Source: Auanema rhodensis
Lineage: Eukaryota > Nematoda > Chromadorea > Rhabditida > Rhabditidae
Assembly (NCBI GenBank): GCA_964057225.1
Contig: OZ059894.1
Coordinates: 8,628,131 to 8,692,130, forward strand
Length of the DNA: 64,000 nucleotides
Reading direction: 5' to 3'
Under the pieces are notes generated by a model. That model was not told the DNA's origin and did no database searches. It worked only from the letters and a program-made list of their open reading frames with translations. Position numbers and translations under genes: made by a program. Numbering within the stretch: position 1 is the first letter of the stretch; each line of letters starts with the position of its first letter. Shown here piece after piece: positions 45,049 to 58,580 of the stretch.

Positions 45049-48000
45049 CTATTGGTATGGAATCAGGTCATTTGGGGTGACTGCTTCAATATTCTTTCCA
45101 TAGTTGGAATAGAGCGAAGATTTATCTTGCTCATTATCCATTCCATAACCAGATTGCTCAATCTGAATATTCATATTAAGTAGCAGCTTGATAAGCAATA
45201 GACATACTGCGTTTTCTGAATTCTTCGAGTTCACGCTGTTAGTAGAAGATGTTTGCTTCTTAGGATCAGATTGAATCTTAAAATAATGAATGTTGTATCG
45301 TATTTGGAATATCACTTACTGGAGCAATTTGTTTTGTCTGCCAGAGTGGACGACTGATGGCAGGAGAGCTTACGTTTCCGGCCGAAGAAACACTGTTACG
45401 TAGATCTGCGTTCTCGAGCTTTCGAACTAATTCAGTGTAATTGGGAAGATTGTGGTTAGCTATAAATGCTTGTAGGTTCTAAACCAAATATACTATTAAT
45501 GTTTGATACACTAAAAAACTTACTTCTGGGAGAGAACTGTCATGCTTAACGTTTTCGTTTTGATCAAGTTTACGGACACTGATTTCTAGCTTCGTTCCGC
45601 CATAACTATCACCATGGTTCGTAAGAGTAACTTCATAGTTATCAATTTGGAACCGTTGAACAGATCCTTGGCCAACATTAAAGAAAGTTGAAGTTTTTTC
45701 ATTATATCCATTTCCTTGATTTTCAGAGCCATATGATCCCTGTCCGATGTTGTTTCCAGAACCGTATGATCCTTGTCCGTTGTTGTTTCCAGAACCGTAT
45801 GATCCTTGTCCGTTGTTGCTTCCAGAACCATATGATCCCTGTCCGTTGTTGTTTCCAGAACCGTATGATCCTTGTCCGTTGTTGTTTCCAGAACCGTATG
45901 ATCCTTGTCCGTTGTTGTTTCCAGAACCGTATGATCCTTGTCCGTTGTTGTTTCCAGAACCGTATGATCCTTGTCCGTTATTGTTGCCAGTACCGGTTCC
46001 GATAGACCCAGGGATGGTAACACATCCAGCATATCCTGGACCACAACGTACTGTTGTAGGAGTACGAGTCGTGCCTGTTGATCCGGAACCAGTGTTAGAG
46101 CCATATGATCCTTGTCCGTTGTTGTTTCCAGAACCGTATGATCCCTGTCCGTTGTTGTTTCCAGAACCGTATGATCCCTGTCCGTTGTTATTTCCAGCAC
46201 CGTATGATCCTTGTCCGTTATTGTTGCCAGTACCGGCTCCATTGTTTCCACCGGTTCCGATAGACCCAGGGATGGTAACACACCCAGCATATCCTGGACC
46301 ACAACGTACTGTTGTAGGAGTACGAGTCGTGCCTGTTGATCCGGAACCAGTGTTAGAGCCATATGATCCTTGTCCGTTGTTGTTTCCAGAACCGTATGAT
46401 CCTTGTCCGTTGTTGTTTCCAGAACCGTATGATCCTTGTCCGTTGTTGTTTCCAGAACCGTATGATCCTTGTCCGTTATTGTTGCCAGTACCGGTTCCGA
46501 TAGACCCAGGGATGGTAACACACCCAGCATATCCTGGACCACAACGTACTGTTGTAGGAGTACGAGTCGTGCCTGTTGATCCGGAACCAGTGTTAGAGCC
46601 ATATGATCCTTGTCCGTTGTTGTTTCCAGAACCGTATGATCCTTGTCCGTTGTTGTTTCCAGAACCGTATGATCCTTGTCCGTTGTTGTTTCCAGAACCG
46701 TATGATCCTTGTCCGTTATTGTTGCCAGTACCGGTTCCGATAGACCCAGGGATGGTAACACATCCAGCATATCCTGGACCACAACGTACTGTTGTAGGAG
46801 TACGAGTCGTGCCTGTTGATCCGGAACCAGTGTTAGAGCCATATGATCCTTGTCCGTTGTTGTTTCCAGAACCGTATGATCCCTGTCCGTTGTTGTTTCC
46901 AGAACCGTATGATCCTTGTCCGTTGTTGCTTCCAGAACCATATGATCCTTGTCCGTTGTTGTTTCCAGAACCGTATGATCCTTGTCCGTTGTTGTTTCCA
47001 GAACCGTATGATCCTTGTCCGTTGTTGTTTCCAGAACCGTATGATCCTTGTCCGTTGTTGTTTCCAGAACCGTATGATCCTTGTCCGTTATTGTTGCCAG
47101 TACCGGTTCCGATAGACCCAGGGATGGTAACACATCCAGCATATCCTGGACCACAACGTACTGTTGTAGGAGTACGAGTCGTGCCTGTTGATCCGGAACC
47201 AGTGTTAGAGCCATATGATCCTTGTCCGTTGTTGTTTCCAGAACCGTATGATCCAGTTTTTGAGCCAGAACCATTGTTAGATCCAGAGCCATTATTGGAT
47301 CCTGAGCCGTATGATCCAGAGTTTGATCCTGATTCATAGCTGTTTTCTTCTCCATTGGTTCCTCCATTATTAGATCCAGACCCGTATGATCCATTGTTTG
47401 ATCCGGAGCCATTATTGGACCCAGAGCCATACGATCCAGAGTTAGATCCTGAGCCGTAAGAGCCAGAGCCAGATCCTGATTCATAGTTGTTTTCTTCTCC
47501 ATTGTTTCCTCCATTAGTAGATCCAGATCCGTATGATCCGTTACTAGATCCAGAACCATTATTAGATCCAGAGCCGTATGATCCAGAATTAGATCCTGAG
47601 CCGTAAGAGCCAGTCTTCGAGCCAGATCCATTGTTAGATCCAGAACCATTGTTAGATCCAGAGCCGTATGATCCAGAATTAGATCCTGAGCCGTAAGAGC
47701 CAGTCTTCGAGCCAGAACCATTGTTAGATCCAGAGCCGTATGATCCAGAATTAGATCCTGAGCCGTAAGAGCCAGTCTTCGAGCCAGATCCATTGTTAGA
47801 TCCAGAACCATTGTTAGATCCAGAGCCATTATTGGACCCAGAGCCGTATGATCCTGAGTTCGATCCTGAACCGTAAGAGCCAGATCCATTATTGGAGCCA
47901 TTATTGGATTCGGAACCATAAGAACCAGATCCTGATTCATAGCTGTTTTCTTCTCCATTGGTTCCTCCATTAGTAGATCCAGATCCGTATGATCCGTTGT

Positions 48001-49393
48001 TGGATCCAGATCCACTGTTAGATCCAGAGCCATTATTGGACCCGGAGCCGTATGATCCAGAGTTAGAACCTGAACCGTAAGTGCCAGTCTTCGAGCCAGA
48101 TCCATTGTTAGATCCAGAACCATTGTTAGATCCAGAGCCATTATTGGACCCAGAGCCGTATGATCCAGAGTTCGATCCTGAACCGTAAGAGCCAGATCCA
48201 TTATTGGAGCCATTATTGGATTCGGAACCATAGGATCCAGATCCTGATTCATAGCTGTTTTCTTCTCCATTGGTTCCTCCATTAGTAGATCCAGAACCAT
48301 ATGATCCGTTGTTGGATCCAGATCCATTGTTTGATCCAGAGCCATTATTGGACCCAGAGCCATACGATCCAGAGTTAGATCCTGAGCCGTAAGAGCCAGT
48401 CTTCGAGCCAGATCCATTGTTGGATCCAGAGCCATTATTGGACCCAGAGCCATACGATCCAGAGTTAGATCCTGAGCCGTAAGAGCCAGTCTTCGAGCCA
48501 GATCCATTGTTAGATCCAGAACCATTATTGGATCCTGAGCCGTATGATCCAGAATTCGATCCTGAACCGTAAGAGCCGGATCCATTATTTGAGCCATTAC
48601 CGGATTCGGAACCATATGATCCAGATCCAGATCCTGATTCATAGCTGTTTTCTTCTCCATTGGTTCCTCCATTAGTAGATCCAGATCCGTATGATCCATT
48701 ATTAGATCCAGAACCATTGTTAGATCCAGAGCCATTATTTGATCCAGAGCCGTATGATCCAGAATTCGATCCTGAACCGTAAGTGCCAGTCTTCGAGCCA
48801 GATCCACTGTTAGATCCAGATCCACTGTTAGATCCAGAACCATTGTTAGATCCAGAGCCATTATTTGATCCAGAGCCGTATGATCCAGAGTTAGAACCTG
48901 AACCGTAAGTGCCAGTCTTCGAGCCTGATCCACTGTTAGATCCAGATCCACTGTTAGATCCAGATCCATTTTTCGATCCTGAGCCGTATGATCCACTGTT
49001 GGAACCGTACGATCCTGAACCGTTTTCTGAGCCATAAGTTCCATCACCGCCACCATTTCCAGATTGATAACCACTATCAACTGTGCCATCTGATTCAGAA
49101 CCGTAGGAGGAAGGGATAGCAATTTCTCCATATGGAGATGGCTTGCCGTTTCCTTCTCCGTTTCCTGGTTTTTTTGTGGATCCACTGGCTAATCCATAAG
49201 AACCGGTTTCACTACCTCCATAGTTGTTCCCTGACTGGCTGCCGGGAGCGCCAGGAATTACACATCCGGCGTAACCAGGCTTACATGGTACAGTTGGAGT
49301 TCCAGGTTTTGGAGTGATCGCATTAGTTTCTTCCTCACCATATTGAGCCCATATAGGATAAATCAACGGCAGTAAAAACCATACGATCTTCAT
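45049..49393 (-). CDS. Secreted Gly/Ser/Asn repeat protein, 1,403 aa
   Basis: Not recognised as a named gene. Exons 49393-45524, 45478-45320, 45276-45208, 45162-45049. Signal peptide MKIVWFLLPLIYPIWA, then CKPGYAGC. Repeat block A (about 124-718) is built of GSGSNNGS, GSYGSGS and KTG(S/T)YGSG units, with five larger periods marked by NGEEN-YESGS; it holds more than thirty NGS N-glycosylation sequons and very many Ser-Gly pairs. Block B (about 719-1222) has 29 units of the type GNNNGQGSYGS interrupted by five copies of a two-Cys module, VRCGPGYAGCVTIPGS. The tail (1223-1403) is non-repetitive: FQIDNYEVTLTNHGDSYGG, KLEISVRKL and SRPLWQTKQ. No membrane segment. Expected role: extracellular matrix, mucin or proteoglycan core. 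SYG motifs could allow tyrosine cross-linking and EN-YESGSGSG resembles glycosaminoglycan attachment sites; both are inferences. The last intron (45163-45207) is 45 bases without a stop, so readthrough is possible. Confidence 0.85.
45727..47240 (-). repeat. Block B tandem repeats (33-base units in 240-base higher-order periods)
   Basis: Coding repeats. The 33-base unit encodes GSYGSGNNNGQ. Sets of units are joined by a segment encoding the CGPGYAGC module, which recurs near 46019, 46277, 46517, 46757 and 47130. The periods starting about 46321 and 46561 are identical over nearly all of 240 bases (I see one C/T difference), so they arose or were homogenised very recently. Confidence 0.93.
47241..49020 (-). 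repeat. Block A degenerate Gly-Ser-Asn coding repeats
   Basis: Short units encoding GSGSNNGS, GSYGSGSNSG and GSKTGSYG in a looser order, with five larger periods each opening NGEEN. More diverged at third positions than block B, so probably older. Confidence 0.88.
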
Positions 49394-51643
49394 TCCCCCG
49401 AAAAAAAATAATATTATGTAAACGAAACAATGTTGTAGAAAAAAAAATATTCATGAGAAAAAAATTGAAACAGAATAAATAGAAGTTTTAACGAATAAAT
49501 AACGATTCATCATAACCATGGTTTCTGGAGTACTACTCTTACTTATATAGTAATAGTTGATTCGAATTACAGGGCATACATGATTATGCCCAATTTGGGT
49601 CAAGTGCAATTTCCAGGTATCGTTTATAGTTTATTCTACATTCTACGAAATATCATAGTTTGAATTACTAAAACTTAAATAGTCAATTACAAATGAAGTT
49701 TGTCGTAATGAACAGCCTCTTCATTAGTCATAGCTCAGAACGTTTTACCAATACAAACAGCACTATAGTGAAGTTGATTTCTCAAGCAAACACAGCTTTT
49801 CCTTGATCATAAACCAGCATATAATCTTTGACGACTTATTGGAAAACATCTTCATAAGTATTTTAAATCCTCTTTTGCTGAATCTCACATAATCAATTAA
49901 ACGATATATTGACCAAGCGCCGTCTAAGAGGTAATTCGATTGCCAAGTTTCAGTACAGCTTTCCACATGAACATAACGAACATAGTTGATCATACGACTT
50001 ACACACTCACAATGAAATACTGAATCAAAGGAATGTCACCTTACTGTATACATTTATAATGATTAAAATAAAACTCAAACAAGAATGATGATTATTTTTA
50101 AATCCTTCTGAAAGCAGTTTTTTTTCTTTCATTTTTTATTCTTTTGATTTTTTTTTAAATTTTGTCAGCAACCATTTCAAATAAACAAGTAACACTATTT
50201 TAAACTTTATTATTTTCAGATGTTATTTGGATTGAAAACAAGATTAAAAGTGTAATATTAATATAATATAAGCTAATTTATTCACAAAAGTATATTAATT
50301 GAAATAAAATTGTTATTTTGAAGATTATAATGTTTTTTTTTGTACCCATATATCTCACATATGTATCTCATATATGTAAAAAATAAATGTATTTTAATAT
50401 ATTTATATTTATATAATAATATATAATAATATTAATAATGGTATATAACATACAGCTCAGATGATGAAAACTACACATCTCCTGCTAAAGCATCAATTAT
50501 TTTAATTTAACTATTTTTAAAAGATATGAACATTTTGAATTTGAATATAAAAATTTTGTAGAAAAAGCTGTGTTATTCTGTGTCATTCTCTTATCGAGAT
50601 ATCAGATTCATTAAATTTGATATAGATTTTCTAAAGAAACGATATCGTCTTTCAATCTGTTTCATCGACATATTTATCTTTATGTATTAAAATAGTTGAT
50701 TCAATAATTTTTATAAATATAACAAGAAAATACAAAGAAAAAACATAAAACAACATAATTTCAACTATTACTGAGCATTAAAAAAAGAAAAATTATGCTT
50801 TGATAGGCATATGTCATTAAATTTCACGGCAAATTTTATGACTTCGCACAGTCTACTCTTCTAATGATTTTCATAACTTCAAAAACTAATTCCTAATTTT
50901 TATTATATTTTCTTAATGGTTATGATCTTTTTGATATTTTTGGCCATTTTATCACTTGGTTTAATCATTCGGATATGTATATATATACGCGTGAACATGA
51001 AGCTACCACCATGTTCTCTCCGAAGTTGAACCAGTAGAACCAAACCGTCTACTAACACATGCTTTGTGTTGTCTACTTCAGAGTACTGTCATCATTTTCT
51101 ATGAAAATCCTTTGAGAATTTATAGAAATGAACTTAGTTACAGCTTAACCATTCATTTGTTTAATAGTTTATGTAATTGATCCGTTTGTATCATATTTGA
51201 TGAAAAGTTTATATAGACTTTATAATAATCACTCTGAATTCAAATGAGAACTAATTGTTTCAATTTTAATTTTGCTAACAAATATTCCTTATGACAAAAC
51301 TTCTCTTCACATATAATGAGCTAAATATTAGTGTATTCAAAAACGTGTATATCCACGATGTTAGCAGAAGACATCATCTAGAATGTTTATCTTTTGCATA
51401 CTTGCTACTCTCATCAAAATCCAGAACTCAAATATGATTTTTTCTGATTTTCGTTTCGATGTTTTATTGACAAGTATCAAACACGAGTATATGATATCAT
51501 TAGAACAAATATGTTAAAAACTATATGTATATAATCATATATAACGGATTTTTCTAAGAGCTTTACGTCTTTCACAGATAATTTTATGTAATTTCTTCCT
51601 GTGCTTCAATTATTTTCATAGTAATTATCATGTTTTATACAGA
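49394..51643. other. Intergenic, AT-rich
   Basis: Separates the divergent repeat-protein and carboxylesterase genes, so it should hold both promoters. Very AT-rich around 50.2-50.5 kb. The 76-codon minus-strand frame at 49763-49993 has no recognisable similarity and no flanking exons. Nothing else supportable. Confidence 0.5.
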
Positions 51644-53605
51644 ATGAAGTCCGTTCTTGTCTTGGTTGCTACTAACCTCTTGCTTGTCTCGGCTGGCCCA
51701 ACAGTACATATTAATCCTGGAACCGTAGAGGGATTTGACTATCAAACTTCATCTGGATTAGACTCTGAAATTTTTCTCGGAGTTCCTTTTGCTAAGCCAC
51801 CAGTTGGTCCCCTTCGTTTTGAAAAGCCGCAAGAAATTGAAGCCTTCCCCAACAACTACGTGAACGCTACTGCTTTCGGTTATGCCTGTCATCCTCACGC
51901 AAAGGCTGCTATCTCCTGGGAAGCCAACGAAGATTGCTTGACTCTCAACATCATCAAGCCCAAGATCGTCAGTGAGCCACTTCCAGTCCTCATCTGGATT
52001 CATGGAGGAGGATTCGAATTCGGTTCTGCTCACAACTTCGGATACAAAGGATTCGCTAACGTTTACAACCCACAAGGAATTATTGTTATCTCCATTCACT
52101 ATCGTGTTGGTATTTATGGTTTCCTTTCTACTGGAAATAGCATCATTCCTGGAAATCTCGGACTTTGGGATATGGCTGAATCTCTCAGATTTGTTAACAA
52201 ATACATCTCTGCTTTTGGAGGAGATCCAAACAAAGTCACTGTTTGGGGACTTTCCGCTGGAGGATGTGCTGCTGGACAGCTTGCTCTTTCTCCTCACTCT
52301 AAGGATCTTCTTGCTGGTACCATCCAAATGTCTGGATCACCATTCTCTTCATGGGGATATGGAGCTACTGTTCCAGTTGGATCATGGCAGGTCATTAACG
52401 TAAGAAACATTTTATTTTGTTTATTACAATGAATAAATTTCTAATATTAGAATCTTGGATGTGGAAACAACACTGATATCAAACAGTGCTTGAAGTCCGC
52501 TAGCGTCGAAGACATCTACAGCGCTACTGCTCAAGCTGGATTCTCAACTGCTGACCTTAACACTGTCAAGTGGGGACCAGTTATTGATGGGGAATTCATG
52601 TCTGATACTGCTGATGTTATGGCTGACCGTATCACTGTGAAAAAGCCAGCTCTTCTTGGACTTGGAAACAAAGATGGAGGATTCTTCAGTAAGCGACTAT
52701 AAAAAATCTATAGGGCCTTCTGAAATTTTTTCAGCTCTCATGGGATTAAACCCCTACCTTCATCAAATGCATTTAACTAACCAACAATTCGAGAACTTCA
52801 GCAGACAAGACCTTGTTAACACTATCCGCGTAAGATCTTTTCCGAAAGAATACTGAATACTCTGGTCTAATTTCAGAAGCTCATCACAAAGGCTTTCTTC
52901 CCTAACAACCGCGAAAAAGTCATCAAGAAACTCGTTGACTTCTATGTTGACAAGGGCGCCAATAACTCAGTTGGATCCGGATTTTACGTTGACAGATACT
53001 CTCTCGTAGGAATGTACTTTAGAGCATAAGCTAAAAATCACATTTTAGTTTTTGAACGATATTTTCTTCACCGTCCCAGCTTCTCAAGAATCTGACTACA
53101 GATCTAAAAAAGGATTCCCAACTTATGTTTATTCCATGGACCATTACAACGGTGTTATCTGGAAAGGACGTACCGTACCAGAAGAGGCTTACGGTTTGGA
53201 AGAAGTCAACAATCATATGAATGATACATATTTACAGGATCTGTTCACACTAACGAATATCCATATATGTTTGAGTTCTTCCAACTTGGAGCTTTTGATC
53301 TTTTCAACGACGAAGAGCGTCCAGTCACTGAATCCATCCGCCAATCTATCATCAACTTTGCTAAGACCGGGTAAGAATAATACTGCATATCTTAATATCC
53401 AAAAAACAAAACTTCTAGAAAACCAACTATCACTCGCACTAACTTCAAGACCTATGGTGGAGCTAAGAGTTATCTTTCCATTAAGCCTAAGATTGAAATG
53501 AAAAACAACTTCTACACTGAAGCTGCCAGACTCTGGAAGGAAATCACAAATCTCGGATTTGACGTCATCACAATGCTTCAGCTCCGTCCTCTCCATTTCG
53601 AATAG
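51644..53605 (+). CDS. Secreted type-B carboxylesterase-like protein, catalytic Glu replaced by Gly
   Basis: Alpha/beta-hydrolase of the carboxylesterase/cholinesterase family. Seven exons: 51644-52399, 52451-52688, 52735-52829, 52877-53005, 53049-53193, 53238-53370, 53419-53605, giving 560 aa, the usual length. Signal peptide MKSVLVLVATNLLLVSAG. Disulphide loop C82-C98 with the family motif EDCLTLNI. Oxyanion hole HGGGF. Nucleophile Ser204 in GLSAGG, where GESAGG is usual. His458 in SVHTNEYPYMF matches the catalytic His. The acid position in the family motif NKDEG reads NKDGG here (Gly328), so the triad looks incomplete. A second Cys pair lies in LGCGNNTDIKQC. An acceptor TTATACAG precedes the ATG by one base. 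Either a weak or altered enzyme or a non-enzymatic binding protein, as known for cholinesterase-like adhesion molecules. No C-terminal membrane or KDEL signal seen. Confidence 0.9.
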
Positions 53606-53953
53606 ACAGCGAACTTGGGTATTATTAAATCATTCCAATGGTGATTATGACCATAATGATATTTATACGTCATTAGCTTGAATAAATTTCTAATATCTTA
53701 CTATTGGTGCGATAACTACATAATATCCAAATTCAACAAACGATATAACTAGCATACAAAGACGAAACTCATCATGAGATATATAGAATATTATCAAAAT
53801 TTTCAGTGAGTTATAGACTTATGCTTTTATTCAAAAAAGAAAAAATATTATTTAGAAAACTCTATTAATGCTAATTTAATTTATAATGTAAATAAATATC
53901 AATCAATTCCATGACTATCAACAGAGAGTTTTCATATAAATAATACAAACATT
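53606..53953. other. Convergent 3' flanks of esterase and P450 A1
   Basis: AT-rich spacer between two genes that end towards each other. It should hold both polyadenylation sites. Nothing else seen. Confidence 0.6.
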
Positions 53954-56087
<2,134 letters not shown>

Positions 56088-56257
56088 ATCTCAAACTGAA
56101 ATTAGAGTATAAATATCAATACAGCTAAGGTATTGTTTCTCACAACTAAAGAGAGGAATAATAATATAAAATTTTTCTCGTCATAAATTTTTGCTTGTTG
56201 CTTGCGAAAAGTTCGTTTGGTCTGAAATATGCTTACTGTCATAACAGAAAAGTGGAA

Positions 56258-56337
56258 AAATGTTGGCATAAAATGTTATCTTGCAAACTAAACTTCGAAA
56301 TGTTGGCATTATATGTTATCTTGCAAACTAAACTTTG
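56258..56337. repeat. Two-copy 40-base tandem repeat upstream of A1
   Basis: Two adjacent units starting AAATGTTGGCAT and ending AACTAAACTT(C/T)G differ at few positions. They lie 170-250 bases upstream of the A1 start codon, in its promoter, and are repeated in the duplicate at 61600-61679. Confidence 0.9.
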
Positions 56338-56470
56338 AAATTTAAAAAAAATATGGAAATATGATTTATTAATTATATTATTCATATCAAATCTAATATA
56401 TTTACACATTTCATCACAGCACGAATAAAACTCATAGAAATTAACATGTTTTCATTTCATACCAGTTTCT

Positions 56471-58580
56471 TTAAAATCTATAAAGCATACGACAGTGTGA
56501 AGCTTGAGGTGCCATAGTTGTACCAAACACTTTTTTCAAAGATGGAACATCTAAGTGTGGCTGAATCTATAATGAGAAGGTTAAAAATAGTTTAATACTC
56601 TTCATCTTACATTGAATCTGTTAACTAAGTTGGCAGCGAACATGAATAGTTCCATTCGGGCCAAACCTTCTCCTAAACATTGTCGCTTTCCAATAGAGAA
56701 TGGATTGAGTTCATCAACTTTCTTCAATTTGCCGTTATCATCCAGGAATCGTTCTGGTTTGAATTTCATAGGTTCAGGGAAAACCTATAATTTCCATTTT
56801 CAATTTCCTCAAAAATTTGAATACAGGCACACGTATTTTACGTGGATATTGTGATCTTTAGGGGAACCGTTGTAAATAGCGGCTGTATTTTTGGAAACTA
56901 CATGGTTCTGGTTATATAACGCACCTCTTCATCGTAATGAACAGTAGAAACTTGGGCTACAGCAGCAGTTCCTTTTTCAATGGTAAGTCCATTAATAGTA
57001 TAGTCTTTAGTAGTAATGTGGATAAGATTAACTGGAACGATATTCCCTAGACGTTGTGTTTCCTTCAAAAAAATCAAGTCAGTTGTATTTTTAAAGAAAT
57101 CGTACGTTGATAACAGCATTAATATAAGGAAGGTTAGGTTTATCACTCATGGTGATAACACGATCGGATCTTATAACTTCATCTAGCTCTTCATGAATCT
57201 TGTCCTATAACGATTTTAAAATACGAATCCATAGAAAAAAGTTATTACTTGAACTTCAGGATTATGCAGTAAAAATAGAATAAACCATGTTAAAGTATTT
57301 GATGTTGTGTCCAGACCTGCAACCCACAGATCAAAACACATATTGATAAGTTGAAGATCACTGAAATGTAACATGTGAATAACACGAGGTTAAGTTTTAT
57401 AACCAGAATGATTCAGTGTCCCCATCAGCCTGTCTTTTCTCTTGTTCTCTTAAGAAAGCTTCTACATAGTCTGTAACCTCCTCATCTGGACTTTTAGCCG
57501 CAACTTCCTTTCGACGTACATCAATTTGTTTTTGAATACAACCGAATAGCTCATCACGCCCTCGGAATACTCTATAATATTGAAGTAAATGAAACATTTT
57601 TTTTAGAAAAGTCTTACTCAGCATAAATTCCACTGAAATAAGGTACAAAGCGAAGTAAAGGATAAAAAGTGATTATTCCAAATATAGGATCCGCAAACCA
57701 GCGCATTTGTTCAGCAACCAAGCGTTTCATATTGAGAACTTCATCTATTCGGTTCTAAAAATACTACTATTAGCAATAATACATTTTTTGTCTACCTCAT
57801 CAAAACGATAGCCAAAAAGTAATTGATTAATAATGCTTCCAACTGCTATATCCAATACATTCTGTTAAAAAAACTTTAAAAAATTGAAATACTGTTTAGA
57901 GAAACTTGAATTGAAGGTATCACGGGACCACTTGATTGTAAGGATTTGGTAAGCTCTTCGATTTCTATACTTATCTGAAAAATAAAATTAAGTCACATAT
58001 TTTGAAAAACAAAATTCTTACTTTCTCCTCCATATCATTTCTGCCCATACCAAATTCCCTAAGCTGGTGAAGAGCAAATCGACGATGACTGCGCCAAGTT
58101 TCTCCATTAGTGTCAACAACTCCATAATCACCACCTAAACAGCTACAAATTAACTTCAACTTTTAAATGCCTTATACCTCTATAATGATCGTTAACGATT
58201 TCAAAACTTAGTTTGTCTATGAAAACATCTCCATTTTTGACAAAAGCTTCCGTTATAGTCTCATAGTCAGTGAAAGCAACTATTGGTTGTTGACCTTAAA
58301 AACTAAAATTTTATCTGAAAACTTTTCAAGAAATACCAAGCCAAAAAGTAAAAATTGGACCATATTGTTTCTTCCAATTTTCAAATGCACCATATCCTGG
58401 CTCATGTTTTATAAGTTCTGTCATATTACCAATCAATGGGAAAGGCATCGGGCCTTAAATGAAAAAAAAGGTTAAAAATAACATCTTTTAAAACTAACCA
58501 GGAGGAAGATTTCGTCTTTTCCAATAGAATTGATGTACTATGAGCCATATAAAAGCACACAACAATATAAGTAAGATCAT
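56471..58580 (-). CDS. Cytochrome P450, CYP33 type (copy B1)
   Basis: Paralogue of A1 with the same architecture, about 495 aa. First exon 58580-58499, last exon 56566-56471. N-terminal anchor [20 protein letters not shown]; hinge [16 protein letters not shown]; helix [22 protein letters not shown]-helix AGLDTT; K-helix [24 protein letters not shown]; haem loop [15 protein letters not shown]. The C-terminus ends CRMLYRF. It has one more intron than A1, within the segment encoding [14 protein letters not shown]. An acceptor ATTTTAG lies 5 bases before the ATG. The A and B start regions align closely, so they arose by an older tandem duplication than the A-B unit duplication. Confidence 0.94.

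Noticed and set aside
45727-47240. CRISPR-like regular repeats
   Set aside because: The repeats are in-frame coding units in a eukaryotic gene, with no unique spacers.
45747-47339. 530-codon plus-strand open frame (FPEPYDPCPLL repeats)
   Set aside because: Exact antisense of the block B repeats of the minus-strand gene. It has no signal peptide, start context or independent exons, and is explained by repeat periodicity.
45586-49185. 1,199-codon minus-strand frame within the repeat gene
   Set aside because: A shifted frame of the same repeats. The 1,304-codon frame has the signal peptide and continues through spliced 3' exons.
49763-49993. 76-codon minus-strand frame
   Set aside because: No similarity and no flanking exon; AT-rich intergenic DNA.
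51758-52327. 189-codon minus-strand frame
   Set aside because: Antisense shadow of carboxylesterase exon 1.
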